A stretch of DNA of 64,000 nucleotides from Rotaria sp. Silwood1 (taxonomy: Eukaryota; Rotifera; Eurotatoria; Philodinida; Philodinidae): contig CAJNOP010000085.1 of the NCBI GenBank assembly GCA_905250075.1, positions 1 through 64,000 of the forward strand, given 5' to 3'. How positions within the stretch are numbered: the stretch's first letter is position 1; every line of letters begins with the position of its first letter. A program made the translations under genes and the position numbers. Positions 25,083 to 38,489 of this stretch are shown piece after piece. The notes under the pieces are model-generated. The model made no database searches and had not been told where the DNA came from. It was given only the letters and a program-made list of their open reading frames with translations.

Positions 25083-26505
25083 GATGATAGATGAACTATC
25101 CTAGAAAATAAGAGAAAACTAAATAAAATTGCTATCATAGAAAAATTTCGATTTAATATAAAATTTCAATTATGCTATGGCACACATTTAAGACCTCTCT
25201 TCCCTTCAAAATATCGACTTTTCAAAAAACAACGAAACACTTTCTAAGATAAACACATAGATATGATCTTTTAAGGTGTCTAGTTTGAAAATTCATCAGG
25301 ATGATTTTCAATTTTAATAAGTTTCTAAAGATCTTCAGCGAAAAGACCAATGGTATATCCATGAGTAAATTATAAACATTATTGCAGTTACGGTAACTAA
25401 TCATAGTTCAACTTGTGCTTAGGAAGCCATCCGATAAGGTTCTAAATGAATTTTTGATTAGTATGAAATAAAACCATATTTGATGCTCATGTCAGAAAGT
25501 TCTTCAGATAAACATATAAAACGATTCTAGAAATCGATTTTAACATAAATTGTCGGATTTCGAACAATTTTCTTTTCGATAATATTCGCTTCAGTTTTCT
25601 TTTATTCGATAGACATATTCATTGTCTTTTAAATGAGCTATAGGGAATTAGTATTTGGCTTTTAAGTTCAAACCAATCATGAGTTTTCTAGAAGACATTG
25701 GAGGCGTCCAACAAATGAGATAAGAAAATCCTTTCCATCATCCGAAGTGGTAAGGAATACGCTTCAAAAATAAGACTAGATAGAGCGTGGCAGCTTAAAA
25801 TGTATTGAAAAAACATTTGTTAGAGTAAAAAAGCCATATTTTGCACTATGAGTCTTGAAAATCTTCTGCACACTAAGTTTCGGAATTGTGAAAATTTTTT
25901 AATAGTGTTCTTTAATTACTCTAACATATTCAGAAAGTTTCATGGAAACTCTATGTACCGTACTGAAAATCAATTTTTGAATGAGGCAGAGGATAGCGCG
26001 AAAGTCTTAAAAACGATCATTGAAAAGTTGTTTTTTTTTCCAGTGAACAGAAAAATTAATTTTCATTCAAATTTATAATAAAAAGTAGATTAGAAAAAGA
26101 AGCAACTTGAAGTATACTCAATAAGTTCTTTTTCTTTTTCTAAATAATATTTACTAATTAAATTTTAGTATGATAACAATAAATAGTGTTTTTATTTGAA
26201 GACAGGTAAATTAAAGATCAGTACAATTTAGAAAAAAAAAAAAGAAAACCTTAAATTATTCAACCTACTTGAAGTTTTTAATTTCTGTTCGTTGAACACG
26301 GGAACGATAGTAATAATCTAGAAATGAAGAAGTTTTTACTCATAGGCCTTATGTCTCTTGTCTATATATGTGTGTATTTAATAGGAATGAGAGAACAACA
26401 GAATCAACAATAATTGTAATAAAAAAGAAAAAAAAGTATCTAAGAAGAAAAGTTTGTTCACCACGATGTTCGGTATTGTTTCGTTTTTCTTATTTATTTT
26501 TTTTT
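25083..26505. other. intergenic, about 1.4 kb
   Basis: Between the proteasome gene 3' end and the start of CCCH gene B. AT-rich with no supported open frame; an 80-residue plus-strand frame near 25848-26078 has no recognisable content. Confidence 0.6.
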
Positions 26506-27376
26506 CTATTCTTTTTTTGATGTTTGTGTTGTTAAAGTTGGTTGTGTTGTAGTTGTACTACCCATTTGTTTTGCTTGTTTTTTCTTTTCAGCTTCAATTT
26601 CATTTTCTTTTTCAATTTCAGCAATATATTTTTCGACTTCTTCATGACTAAGTGTTTTTAATGGTTTATGTCGTATCATAACAGCAATTTCAACATTTTT
26701 CGATCCACTTTGTACAACTTCAAGTAGAGCTCGAATACATAATTTAATACATTCATGTGTTGATTCATATATTGTTTCTGTATAAGATTTTTCTAAATAT
26801 TCCCGAACAGTTTTAGCTTGTCGACCAATTGCATTTGCTTTCCATTCATGATAAGTACCACTTGGATCTGTTGAATAGAGACGTGGTGTACCATCATAAT
26901 CAAAACCAACAATTAATGTTGATAAACCAAATGGACGACGACCACGACCTTGTGTATATTTTTGTTGTAAATCAGCAATATAACGAGTTATATATTCAAT
27001 TGTTACTGGATCTTCAACATTAAGTCGATGAGATTGACATTCAATACGAGCACGATGCATTAAAACACGAGCATCAGCTGTAAGACCAGCAAATGCCATA
27101 GCAACATGATCATCAAGTACGCAAATTTTACGAACCGTACTGAAACATGAATAAATAAATTTGAAAAGAAGAAAAATTCGATATGTCTAGTTAGTCCTAC
27201 CGATCTTCTTGTAAAACAGCAACAGCTTTTTTTTCAACACCTAAAACAACAATATTTTTACCACGCACACCAACGGCCGTTGATCCTTTCTTGACAGCTT
27301 CTTGTGCATATTCTACTTGAAAAAGACGTCCATCTGGTGAAAATACCGTAATTGCTGTATCATACTCTCCTGCCAT
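26506..27376 (-). CDS. PSMA7: 20S proteasome subunit alpha type-7 (alpha-4 position)
   Basis: Minus-strand exons 27376-27201 and 27139-26506 join in frame to 269 aa (human PSMA7 is 248). The N-terminus carries the alpha-subunit signature [20 protein letters not shown], followed by [15 protein letters not shown]. Further conserved blocks are [51 protein letters not shown] and [19 protein letters not shown]. Alpha subunits form the outer gated ring of the 20S core and lack the catalytic threonine. The C-terminus is extended by a Lys- and Thr/Gln-rich tail ([17 protein letters not shown]). Ortholog assignment to alpha-7 rather than other alpha subunits rests on the CQSHRL and YTQ..GRRPFG segments. 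The 61-nt intron has clean GT-AG borders. Confidence 0.95.
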
Positions 27377-29894
27377 TATTATAAATATTCGTTAATTTTA
27401 ATCTAAAAGGGAAAACAAAAACTATAATTACAAACAGTTTATTAGAAATAGAATCATACTAGCTGATCTTACAATCAAATAAACATACACACGTATACTT
27501 ATGTACACAATCAATTTCTGATACACAATGAGTCATTCATCGATGCTTCAATAAGAAATATTAGAAAGAGTTTTTTCTTTGTTTCGTAATTGATACTTTA
27601 TAGAAGATAGTTCAATGATTATATTGATTGATATATTATTATAACTATGTCTATTCTTTTATTTGATCTATTTTTTTCACAAAATACAATAAATAGTTGA
27701 CAGATGACGCTAACAGCAAGTCATTCCTTAGATAAAATTATATGTATATATAATAAATTAAAGTTAATCTTTGGATACTGTTTCATTCAAACTTTTGATC
27801 ATCACTGATAATGACTTTTGTCTTAGAAATGAATGTAATTTATTTCGACATATATAATTGATATTTGTGTCAAGTTCAAACTATTTGATACAATTAGTTT
27901 TCTTCATATTGAAAGCAATTTGATTTAAATAAAATAATAAAAACTAAAATGCTACATATAAATTATTGAATCTACTGAATATAAAATTATATTTTATAGA
28001 ATGTTTCCAAATATTTACGATTGTTACTCGAAGAATAATTCAATGTTACAGTATTCTTGCCATAAATAATCATTTTGTATGAAATGTAACACGATGCCAA
28101 TAGTGTAAAGTACTCGTTTGAAGTGTCAATTGTTCTTACCCATCGTCTAGTTTCAATTATCTAATTTCTTTTATTACTACCAGGTCATCATCTGCTAGTT
28201 ATATTAGGATTTGTCAAAGACAAAAAAACAAACATCTAATAATCCTAGTTTATGAGTTTTGAATGTATTACAATTTGATAATCTATTAAACCATTTGTTT
28301 ACATAATGTTTTTACACAGAATCTATTAGTTATGTTTTTATTATGATGATCATTAATGAATGCAGTAGAGGATTAGTTGATTAATAAAATAGTTTTTTAG
28401 TATAATAGAAAGTACATGTCATCATCAAAGATATTATTATTCAATTGTTTATATACTTACAAGTTAAATTTTTTTCTAGTTTCTAGGAATAGCCCTACCC
28501 GATGTAAAATACCTGGGATCTGTTATTTAAATGCTGTTTCGGAAACAAAGAAAAGTTTTCGGACAGCTTAGTTCAGATCAAAAGAATTGTTGAGATAGTT
28601 CTTATATAGAATCTGCTCTGTTCAAATAATTCTTTCACTCATTTGCACTAAACTATGAAGTGTTCGATCCTTATTAACGATGATCATTCAATATATTTAT
28701 TTAATCCAAGCATTTACTCATGTATGATCAAATATCATGTAAATTATTTTTCAATGTAATAACTGTTTTGTTTGGATTAGAGAACGATGAGCACCGATAC
28801 TTAAGCACGAAAGCGTAAGTACAGATACTTAAACATGCGAACTTCCAACGTCAAAAAATTAGGCATGTAAAAGAAAAACAACGTAAATTTGAAGTTTCTT
28901 GAAAAATCAGTGAACGTATAAAAGATTGAAATGAATAAGAAAGTTTTCATTCGACTTCACAGTCGATCCAACCTGGTTTTCAATTTTTCAGTTTGAAATC
29001 GATTTGCTTTCGACCTCCCAAATATATACATTAATGAGATCAAATATTAAAATTTGAATAAGTAAGTAGAATAAGTTTAACTTCCATGTACTTAGAAATT
29101 TTGATAAAACTCATTGTTTCAATTACATAACAGGACAGATTCTTCTCATCAGTCATTCAATAATGCTGCAACAGACTTCATCATATTTACCTCGATGTTT
29201 TTGACCTGCTTATCGTTCTCGTGCATAAGTATCTATTGTTAAGCTTCCATACTCATCGATTCGATTTCCGTTTTATTTAGATACACGTGAAGACAATTTC
29301 CACTTTGTTAGACCACTGCATATTACTTATCAACCAAACTAGTCGCCTTCATTTTGATGAATAAATAATTTTGTTTTTATCTCACAAGTAATTTCACATT
29401 CTAAGCAAAGAACTTCATGTTTGATGTAGTAATTGACAAAAAAAAATATTGCTTTCAAATAAACACTTTAGTACAGAGAATATTGATCATGACGTCATTT
29501 CTTTGAAATATCATAAAGTGTCAGAAGAAAACTTGATGTTTGCTTGAGAAGAAAAATATTACTAATGTTAACCATTTAAAATTCATTTGAATTACATACT
29601 TGATCGTATATGATTGATTTATTATCATTCATAATGAATATAATTATATTCTAAGACTGAATTATTTGTTTTTATTTTGTCAAAAAAAAAACATTATCTT
29701 GTCACCGAGACAACTTTTTTCTCATTACAATTAAACTCTCAACGAAATATTACTCAAAAGAAAATATATAAATGGAAAAAGTTACATAGATTTGATTATG
29801 CAAACAGTTACATGACAGAAAAGCAGGGATGAAACAATGAAAAAAAAAAACATATATCTGTGTGTAAGTTTGAAAAAGAATAATATCGATTAAT
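27377..29894. other. intergenic, about 2.5 kb
   Basis: Between the proteasome gene start and the 3' end of the cation transporter. AT-rich. A short stretch near 28795-28840 repeats GATACTTAA twice around a GCACGAAAGCGTAAG block. I see no coding region, RNA gene or transposon end. Confidence 0.55.
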
Positions 29895-32516
29895 TTAAAC
29901 AACTTTATGTTCATCACTAGCTTTATGATTAAATTCATAATCAAGGTGAACAAATGCCTAAATTAGAAAAAAAAAGTATTTCTTTTAATTAAAAAAAAGC
30001 TAACAGAATTTGTCTTAGGTACTCGTTCAACTTCAGGAATGCTTTCGATTTTCTTCTGTAATTCTTCACCAATATTATGTGCTTCTTTGAGTGACATATC
30101 TTCTGGAAGAACAATATCTACCTAAGAAAAAAAATACAGAATAGAAAACAAATATGATCATCATCATCATCATTATATTGAATAACAAACCTCGACAAGA
30201 AAATATGTGCCAAAATGAAATGCTCGAACTGTATCAATTTTTAAAATTGACGATGAATGATGAAATGCCATCCATGTTATCTGTTGAAGAAATTCTGGTT
30301 TCGCCGTATGTCCAGTTAAATGTTTGACTTGTTCTATATAAATAGAATTACTAATCTAATTTATCCGATAATAAAATAAAACTTACGATTTGCTTGACGA
30401 ATCCAAGTTATCAAAATATATATTGAAATTAAAATAGCACCAATTGAATCGGCTAATACTAAATATGCAGGAAATCGCATTGGATTTTTTCTTGACAGAA
30501 AACCTTGAGAAACAAAATGTTATTAAATTAAGTTCGTATAAAAATATATATCGTACCAAAAATACCACAAATAAGAGCAATAGAATTCGAAAAAACATCA
30601 TTTCGATGATCTTGTGCTAAAACATTTAATGTTTCACTAGTTTCACGAGAACACAATATGAAGAGAATCAATTTGAGTACTAGAAATAAGTCAATATGAT
30701 CTGTATAAGAGACAAATTTAAATCGAAAAAAAAGAACAGAATTACCAATAGTAGTACCCATGATAGCCACAGGTAATGTTGTCATATTAATTGGATGTAC
30801 GTATTCAGAACTATTTGATGGATATTTTCGAAGCATTTTAATATCATTAACAGTTGTTTGTAATGATTCTGATATCACTTGAATACTTGCCGAACACATG
30901 ATTACCGAAAGAATAACAATAGATATTGGTTCGAGACGTGTTCGGCCTAAACAGACAAGTTTGCAGAGTTATAAAAAGAATATTATCTTTTTTCTTTTTT
31001 CACCTTGTGGATACATAAAAGGATCACGTCGTTTAATGGCACGTGTGGCCCAAAAAAGAATAACACTTGATGCTAGGTCAACACCACTGTCGACAACTGA
31101 TGAAATAACTGACAATGAATGTGATATAAATGCAGCGATTATTTTTACTATTAGAAGAAACTAAAATATCACAAGATATTGAGATTGTATACATTACTAT
31201 TTGATTGAATATATTAGAAAATTTCCTATTGATTGAATGACTCAACCAACTTCAATTGGCTAATTAACAGGGACAGTTCTAAGGGAGATAAAAAGAATGC
31301 ACTCAACTATTTATGATAAAACTTGATGTGTTCAATGTGAACATGTGTTGCATCCTAACGAATCTTTTAAGGATACTTTTCATAATTTGTTGCTGTTTCT
31401 ATTGATCAAGATAAATAATCAAGTAGCTTCTATCTTGATACTTACGATATTAACTAATAATGATATATTTGTATAAAGGCTAATACGTTTTCGTTTTAAT
31501 TTTGCATCATCTTTAGTCTTTTTATTGTCTATTTCATTTACGCCTTCAAATCTATCATCACTATCTGGGTTCGAATTAAGACGATGTACACGTTCCAATG
31601 TCGAAATAAGTTTGTCTTGTTTTTTGTAGAAACTCCTTCAAAAAAAAATACCAATATGATAATGATATAAATCACAAATATTCTTCCTTCTGTTCATACC
31701 GAACTTTCTTTGGTAATTTTTCATCTTCAGCTCGTTTACCACGACGTCGAGCAGTAATTTCTTCGATGGAATATTGTGAATGAACAGCTATTGAAAACAA
31801 ATAAGTTAAAGAGTACAAGAAAACAGACAGCTACCAAACCTTTCTGTTTATTATCTTCACTATCCACACGTTCAACACTTTTTGGATGTGTAATTGCTAA
31901 AATTAATAAAGAAAAATATTTGTATACATATATATATGTATGTTATTTAATTCTTTTTTTTCTCAGAATCGTGTCAAACAAAACGACTAAACGTGCAATA
32001 ACAAATCAAAACAAAGAATAACATAAGATAAAGGACAATCAAAGAAGCCACAATATATATATATATATATCTTATCTATGAAAAACTTACAAGATGAAGT
32101 TTGCGGGAGAAGAACGCTGGAAATAAATGTAATTATGAACAATCACCACGTTTTTCAGTGCAAAAAGCAAAAATATACTAAGAAGAAACAACTGACTCTG
32201 AATAAGTCGATCACAAAAATTGTTTCATTGAACCGATACATTCTGTTAAATGATAAAATATTCTACCATTAATAACAACATGCATCGTCAAGACAGATAG
32301 ATTAGAATCGTAGTGAAAATTTTTTTTGTTTTTTTTGAATTTTCACAATGAATTCTAAGGTGATCTTTAATAATTGAGAGTCATGTATTTCATTTTTGTA
32401 AAATGAATTAATTAGTGCTATTCTATGTTTAGATATTTATTCAAAACTTACATATCCTCTGCTGGTTCGAAATTAATTTCTGCTGAAGCTAGTACGTGTC
32501 CATTTTCTATCGTCAT
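29895..32516 (-). CDS. Cation diffusion facilitator (SLC30/MTP family), Mn-type metal sites
   Basis: Twelve minus-strand exons (32516-32452, 32116-32091, 31896-31840, 31787-31700, 31635-31446, 31160-31004, 30946-30746, 30679-30557, 30503-30387, 30333-30191, 30121-30023, 29957-29895) join in frame to 442 aa. A hydrophilic N-terminal part with FYKKQDKLI precedes about six membrane segments. The metal-site motifs are DSGVD at 166-170 (second segment) and DHRND at 285-289 (fifth segment); both are DxxxD, as in the manganese-transporting CDF group typified by plant MTP8-11, whereas zinc transporters usually have HxxxD. MYPQGRTRLEP is the conserved loop after segment 2. The C-terminal cytosolic domain ends in HLDYEFNHK. 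It likely moves Mn2+ (possibly Fe2+) out of the cytosol by proton exchange. Exon 2 is only 26 nt, and its skipping would shift the frame. It shares a promoter with the HAUS6-like gene. Confidence 0.9.
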
Positions 32517-32733
32517 GATAGGCTCCATTTATGTTTCTATACTTGAAAAAATGAATGAATGTGAAAGAGAAAATAACACAACAAGAGAAGAGAAGAGTAG
32601 GTTATTTGCTTTAAACAGCCAATCATTGGTTTGTTTTTTTGTACTTTGGTATTCTACGGAAGTACTTGTTCTTCGTCCATTTGCACTCATTATTCTTTCA
32701 TAGTCTAGATAAGAATTTAAAAAATCAAATAAA
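32517..32733. promoter_or_regulatory. divergent promoter with inverted CCAAT pair
   Basis: Only 217 bp separate the start codons of the minus-strand cation transporter and the plus-strand HAUS6-like gene. CCAATCATTGG at 32619-32629 is two CCAAT boxes in opposite orientation with a 1-nt spacer, and its centre (about 32624) is the midpoint of the interval. CCAAT is bound by NF-Y, common in bidirectional promoters. Function is inferred from position and motif only. Confidence 0.5.
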
Positions 32734-35700
32734 ATGCAACGTCCACCATTACCAACACCAAATCGTAATCGTGTTCGTCCACAACAAACTCCAACATCTC
32801 ATCAACGTGGTCTTGTACGATTTAGTACACCAAAAGCATCACCACGTCGTTCACCAGCTCCACAAATACTTCAATCAAATAATGGTACTGTATGGGAAAC
32901 ATATGGTCTTGATGAAAATTCTTTAACAATACGTTTTCTCTATTCAAATTTACTTCTACTTGGTATTGAATGTTCATCGATATTTTGTCGTTATCGTACT
33001 GGACAACAACAACAACAAATATCCATGGATGAATTATCAAATTCAACTGAACTTATTCGTCTTGTAACACATTTTCTTCTTTTAACATATTTATCTGATG
33101 CACAACAAACACAATATTTACGTGATACAACACATTGTTTTCCACCAATGGCTATTGATAAGCAACAAGAATTTAATCGAATTGTTAAACAACATTTTAA
33201 ATTATTAGTAAATAAATATTTTAAAATTAAACAATATAAGAAAATCTTGATTTGATTTGATTTTTTTGTCTTTGTTTTAGTCTGAAACTTATCAACAATA
33301 TCCATGGCCTCAATTAATACCAGTTCCATCATGTTCACCGCGTTATTTTATTTGTCTATTTTATTTATCTCAATTATGTTTAATACATCGTTTAGAACCA
33401 ACTGATGTTCAAGAACGTTTTTTAACAAATGAAAATTTTCAAAATATTGATTTAACTAAAGAACGTCTTAAACGACAAATTCGTATGATTAAAGCTGATA
33501 CACAACGACATTATATGATGTTTTTTAGTAAAATAGCTAATGAAAAACGTGAACGTATTGAATATGAGAAAACAAAATATGAATTAGATGAACGAATACA
33601 TAAATTAATTAATTATTTAGAAAAAATTAAACAAAAAACAGAAATTATTGATGGTAAGAACAAAAAAAGAACGTTATGAATATTCAATTTTTCTTCGAGT
33701 TACATGAATTTTGACTTGGACTCAAATTCTCCTAAAAACTCGGAATTTGATAAAAAGTTATTGCATTCCTTAATGCTTAGGAAGATGAAACTATTACTTA
33801 TATGGAATTAATACTAATGTAATAAGCGGAGTACTCAAAAAACAAACTTCGAAGTGATGTTTTTCTGATTCAATTTTTACTAATCAATTCTTCTTCATAA
33901 GTATTGCCAATTTTTCGACCTTTTCATTGGATATCAATTTCAAGTGTTATATCAGCATGTTAAGCACTTTGCTCTGCATGGATGCGACTTTTCGAAATCT
34001 TTCTTGAACCCAAGATAATCGACATCTATTAGATACATTCACAATCACAGTACAGTTTTCAAAATTTTATTTTGTATGAAAAAGTATTCAATTTAGTTTC
34101 TCCTATATACAGCTACAAAAAAAAAAGGAGTTCATATCAAATTCTACATATAAGTTAGAGATTCAGAATGCGCTTGGTGTCTTTCTGCTTCTAAAGTCGA
34201 TCATTTTCGCTAAGTATACTTTGACTTATTGTTGATCACACTGGAACAGAATGCAATGTTGGTATCAAACGTCATAATTGTAGATACATATATGAATACT
34301 TTTTCCATCACAATAATACATTTTCACCCCCTTTGACAATTCATTTTTCTCTCTATGTATTCAGTTGTCTCGTTATATGGTTCATCATCATTTTGTAGAT
34401 AAATTTTCATTCAATTTGAATTCTTTTAGTACAATAAATTAATTATTGCAGAATCGAATTTATGTATGAAATAATATTGGGGATCTGAACTAACATTTTT
34501 TCATGCTGAAATCCGATCTGGTTGAAGGACGCTACTAAGCACTATGTTTTAATGAAACTACATGACGATAAGCATTACGGAGTGTTCATAGAAATAAGAC
34601 TTTTTATGAAGATTAATTAGAAGACTATGGGCTCGGTCCTAAATTTTCATGTCTCCATCTTTTTGCATTTTATTTCATTTTACTTTTGTTTTTCTTAGGA
34701 TCATTTGATCAATCACAAATTATTGATGAAAATCAATTTGAAATATTTTCAAACTTAGTTCGAGATCTTCATAGAAGAATTAATTCAGATATTTATAATA
34801 AATTAGAATGGTTTACTAAACATAATTTATCAACATCATTACCATCAATGGGTGTTGATATTGGTTTATTACCAAATATATGTCAACAAGTACATGCTAT
34901 TGTTAATAAACAAGAAAATAGTAAATTATTTTATATCTAAAGAAATCAATTTATTATAAAATTCAAATCTTTTAGTTTCAAATCGAATAAGTCAATTATA
35001 TCCAAGATTTAGTGAAAAACCATCATCATCTTCATCGACATCTACAACAGTTACTCTTAATGATGTCATACAAGCAGCTAATATTTGTCTTGAAAAACGT
35101 CTTACATCTCATTCAGTGTCAGATGAAAATTTTGCTAAACTTAAATTAGCACTTGAACAAATGAATACAACCATTGAACGTACTGAACAAGTACATAAAA
35201 CACTTGATCATTTAAAACATTTACCTAAACATATTAGTCGTTATGATAATGATCAACAAATGCAAAAAACACCATTTGATCATATTGTAACAAAATTTTA
35301 TTCATCGATTGATTGTGGACAACAAGCAAGAGAAATATTTCGTGATCAGATGAGTAAACAAACTCCAAATTCATTTGTTACTTGTTGTAATACAATTGCA
35401 ACAATAAGTGGTGATGATTCAAATAGTGATTTTATGAATGATGATACAACTATAATACGCTGTCAATTATCAGCACCATTACCACCAGTACCAGAGACAG
35501 AAGTACCAATGACTGATGAAGGAATGTTAAAAGGACTTGAATGTCTTTTACTTAGTGAACCAATGCCGATTTCAATAACAACACATGATGATGAATCATT
35601 TCTTACACTTGAACAAGAATGTAAAATCGATTCAGAAATATTCATTGATCGTCCTCGACGAAAAACAATTGTAGAAACAAATGTAGCTGCAGTGATTATG

Positions 35701-35964
35701 GATGATAAAATGGAAGATGATTATTCACAAAAAGAAAATATTACACCTCAACAACAACAACAACAACAGCAAATGAATGAAATTCATATAGATAAACTTG
35801 ATAATGATATTCATTTTATTTCACCTATTATGTCTGTACCTATTGGACAGTAAGTATATTTGTCTTTTATTGTTGCATTCTAAGAGTTTTTTTAAATTAT
35901 ATTTAGACAACAACCAGTCATGCCTAAACTACTCGAACAAATCGATACAATTGATCCTTATTAA
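32734..35964 (+). CDS. HAUS6-like augmin subunit (probable)
   Basis: Exons 32734-33207, 33281-33653, 34699-34920, 34976-35849 and 35907-35964 join in frame to 666 aa. After a basic Pro/Arg-rich start (residues 1-45), residues about 55-190 resemble the HAUS6 N-terminal domain: a LLLLGIECS segment, a helix ending in CFPPMAIDKQQEF at the position of the family CWPPLD..EFR motif, then a CSPRYFICLFYLSQL segment where HAUS6 has SPGGPKF. Residues about 205-290 and 330-460 are predicted coiled coil. The C-terminal part is acidic with a Gln run (CAA/CAG, near 35749-35770) and a KENI box-like motif. HAUS6 links augmin to gamma-tubulin and nucleates branched microtubules in the spindle. The assignment rests on weak but ordered similarity; another coiled-coil centrosomal protein is possible. 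Intron 2 is 1045 nt. Confidence 0.6.
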
Positions 35965-38489
35965 AATTCTGTTTAAAACGGTCGATATATTTATATTTAT
36001 ATAGTTCTTCTCATTTATCTTGTCAGATCATAACAAACAAACAAAAAACGTTTCTATTTATCTCTAGTCAGAACTATGCAATATTTCACTGATGATAGAA
36101 TTTTGTACGTCCGATAACATTAATGATTTATCTTCTTTCTTCTGATACATATATATGTGTGAACTTTTCTTTTTTTTTGTTCTACAATCATAAATAAATA
36201 AATGTTACTTTTGATAATTTCTCAAAAACAAAAAATGTATTTTAAGAGGATAGTGACATAGCGAAAATTTTTGTGTTGTTGTTTTAATCTCTGCTTTGAC
36301 AAAAAAAAACCATGACGAATCTCTATTGATAGTCATATACGAATTTTCAAAGTGAAGTTTGTATGAAGTATAAATTATTATATTGCTTCCAATGAAATTC
36401 TTCATAAATGAAGGTGAATATTTTATTGAAATGATATTAAAGTGGTCGAACTTACGAAAGTAGGGTAAACATTGCAATTTGTCAAGAAACAATATTGATA
36501 TAGAGTACACGTGAAAGGTGAAGCTGACATTTTTAGAATATATAGGTCATCGCTTATATTTCAGGTGTGTTCGAATAATGTTGATGAAGAAAAGTCCTCA
36601 CACTCACACACACACCCTCTCTTAGCTTCACCCATCACAGACATTAATAAAATAATTATTATCCAAAACGACATATAAAATTTATGGCTATGACATAGAC
36701 GAAGATGATCTATCCATGTAGTTGATAGGAACTTTTTAAAATCCTTATCTGATTAACCGTCAAATTGGCAAAAGCCTAGCGTGTGTCAGCGAAAGTATAG
36801 TGTACTTTCGCCGATTGGTAAGAGTCCTATTGATGAAATCTCGAAACTCCGTAAATTGGTTGATTAACAGATGTTTTTGATTCGTCATTATTTTGTGGTT
36901 GTACAACAAACATTTAATGTTACCAATGATATAGATAATAAACCAAAAAATTATTATTATGAGCAATATTACTCAGACAACATACTGAAACAAGCAAACA
37001 TTTTTAATTTATCTTTCAACAGTTTAAATCGACGTATAAAACGAGATTTATTACATTTGATTAATTTTTAGTAATGCATATTAGTCAACTTTGTATTTCT
37101 TCACTTTCAAAAGTTGACGACGAACAATAACTATTTGACTCAACAGATAAATATATACAATTGAATTTGTATAACATAAATTATATTTACAATAAGCCAC
37201 TCGTATATCCAGATTCATATTTAATTGACCATAAGCTTCTCGTTTTCGAGAAAACAATAGACATATTTCCTTAAAAAAAGTTGGTCAACAAACACTATGC
37301 TGAGATCACGATCAATAACAAACTTAAATTTAATAGACTAAGTTGTATTTGAATATCCTTTAGTTTTCATTTTCGATGGTAGCAGGCTGCACGTTGATAA
37401 AATTTTTCAATTAAAAAGAGTTTGTAAAAAATACCATGATAAAATGATGAAGTGTGCCAGAGTGAAAGCTAAATCTGGCCAATTACTAAGCATGATTTCG
37501 ATCACACAACTAAGACACTCAACATATAGCATCGATACACATATTAATGTCAATGAAACGCGGATCAGCTCGGATTAAGGAACGAATCGAGTCGAATTAT
37601 GAAAAAAAAATGTTTGGATTTCAGCGTGAATCTGCAGTTAGAGCATTTTGCAGATACAAAAGAGCACCTTGAATGTTTTTTATGACAAACTTCAATAGAA
37701 GAATACGGAGAAGCTTAGTAGAACAAGAAGTTATGTATTACAAGATCCTGTCTTTATTGCCATCGTACAAAGATGTATAGCGAGTGCACTATCTGGTCAA
37801 TGGTGATATAAAGGTCTCAGATTGCATACATAAAAGAAAGACAAATAAAAAAAACATTCTATCACATAATCGTGTTGTCTCACCTGTGAAGTATCAACGG
37901 AATGTCAACGATGACAAGAGGTCAAGGATATGCTTTGCTTTCATTTATGAAACGAAAGGAAGAAAAAAGGAGTGAGATATGGATTTTTTCAAGAGAAAGA
38001 GAAAAATGATTTATATCAGTCCGACTCGAGACGGATCACGAAAATATAATCTATGTCACATGTTGTTGTACGCATAAATTCTATCCCCATTTTCCTGATA
38101 AGTTCTATGAGTAATGAGGCTAGCTTTTTTAACCTTTTCAGGACGGGATTCTTTTTGTCAAGGAAAATAATGAAATATGGAATCAATTAAAGCAAATTAA
38201 TTTTTCTTTCTAATCACCATTGTTGATCTTTCAAACATTGGTACAGCTCATATGTATGTTATCCATACAAAATCATAGAGTAATGTCAAGTACATAAATA
38301 ATAATTAGCACGTATCCCTAGATTTGAACTGTTTCTGAACAAAAGACGCATATATGTATCTCTCGTCGTGAAAGGGTTAAGATAAAAAATTATACTCTCC
38401 CATTTCTGATAAGATGCGGCGATAAGGTGTCAATGCAGGTTTTGTCTTCCCCATCATACTCATGCCTTTTCAGAATGGTGCGGATGTGA
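35965..38489. other. intergenic, about 2.5 kb
   Basis: No gene recognised. It contains a perfect 9-bp hairpin at 36789-36811 and a CA-rich microsatellite near 36599-36616. Short open frames at 36871-37071 and 37784-37975 have no recognisable content. This marks the start of the transposon- and pseudogene-rich half of the window. Confidence 0.55.
36789..36811. repeat. perfect 9-bp hairpin
   Basis: GCGAAAGTA (36789-36797), a 5-nt loop TAGTG, then TACTTTCGC (36803-36811). There is no T-run directly after and no nearby gene end, so the role is unknown; it could be a relic of a foldback element. Confidence 0.5.
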
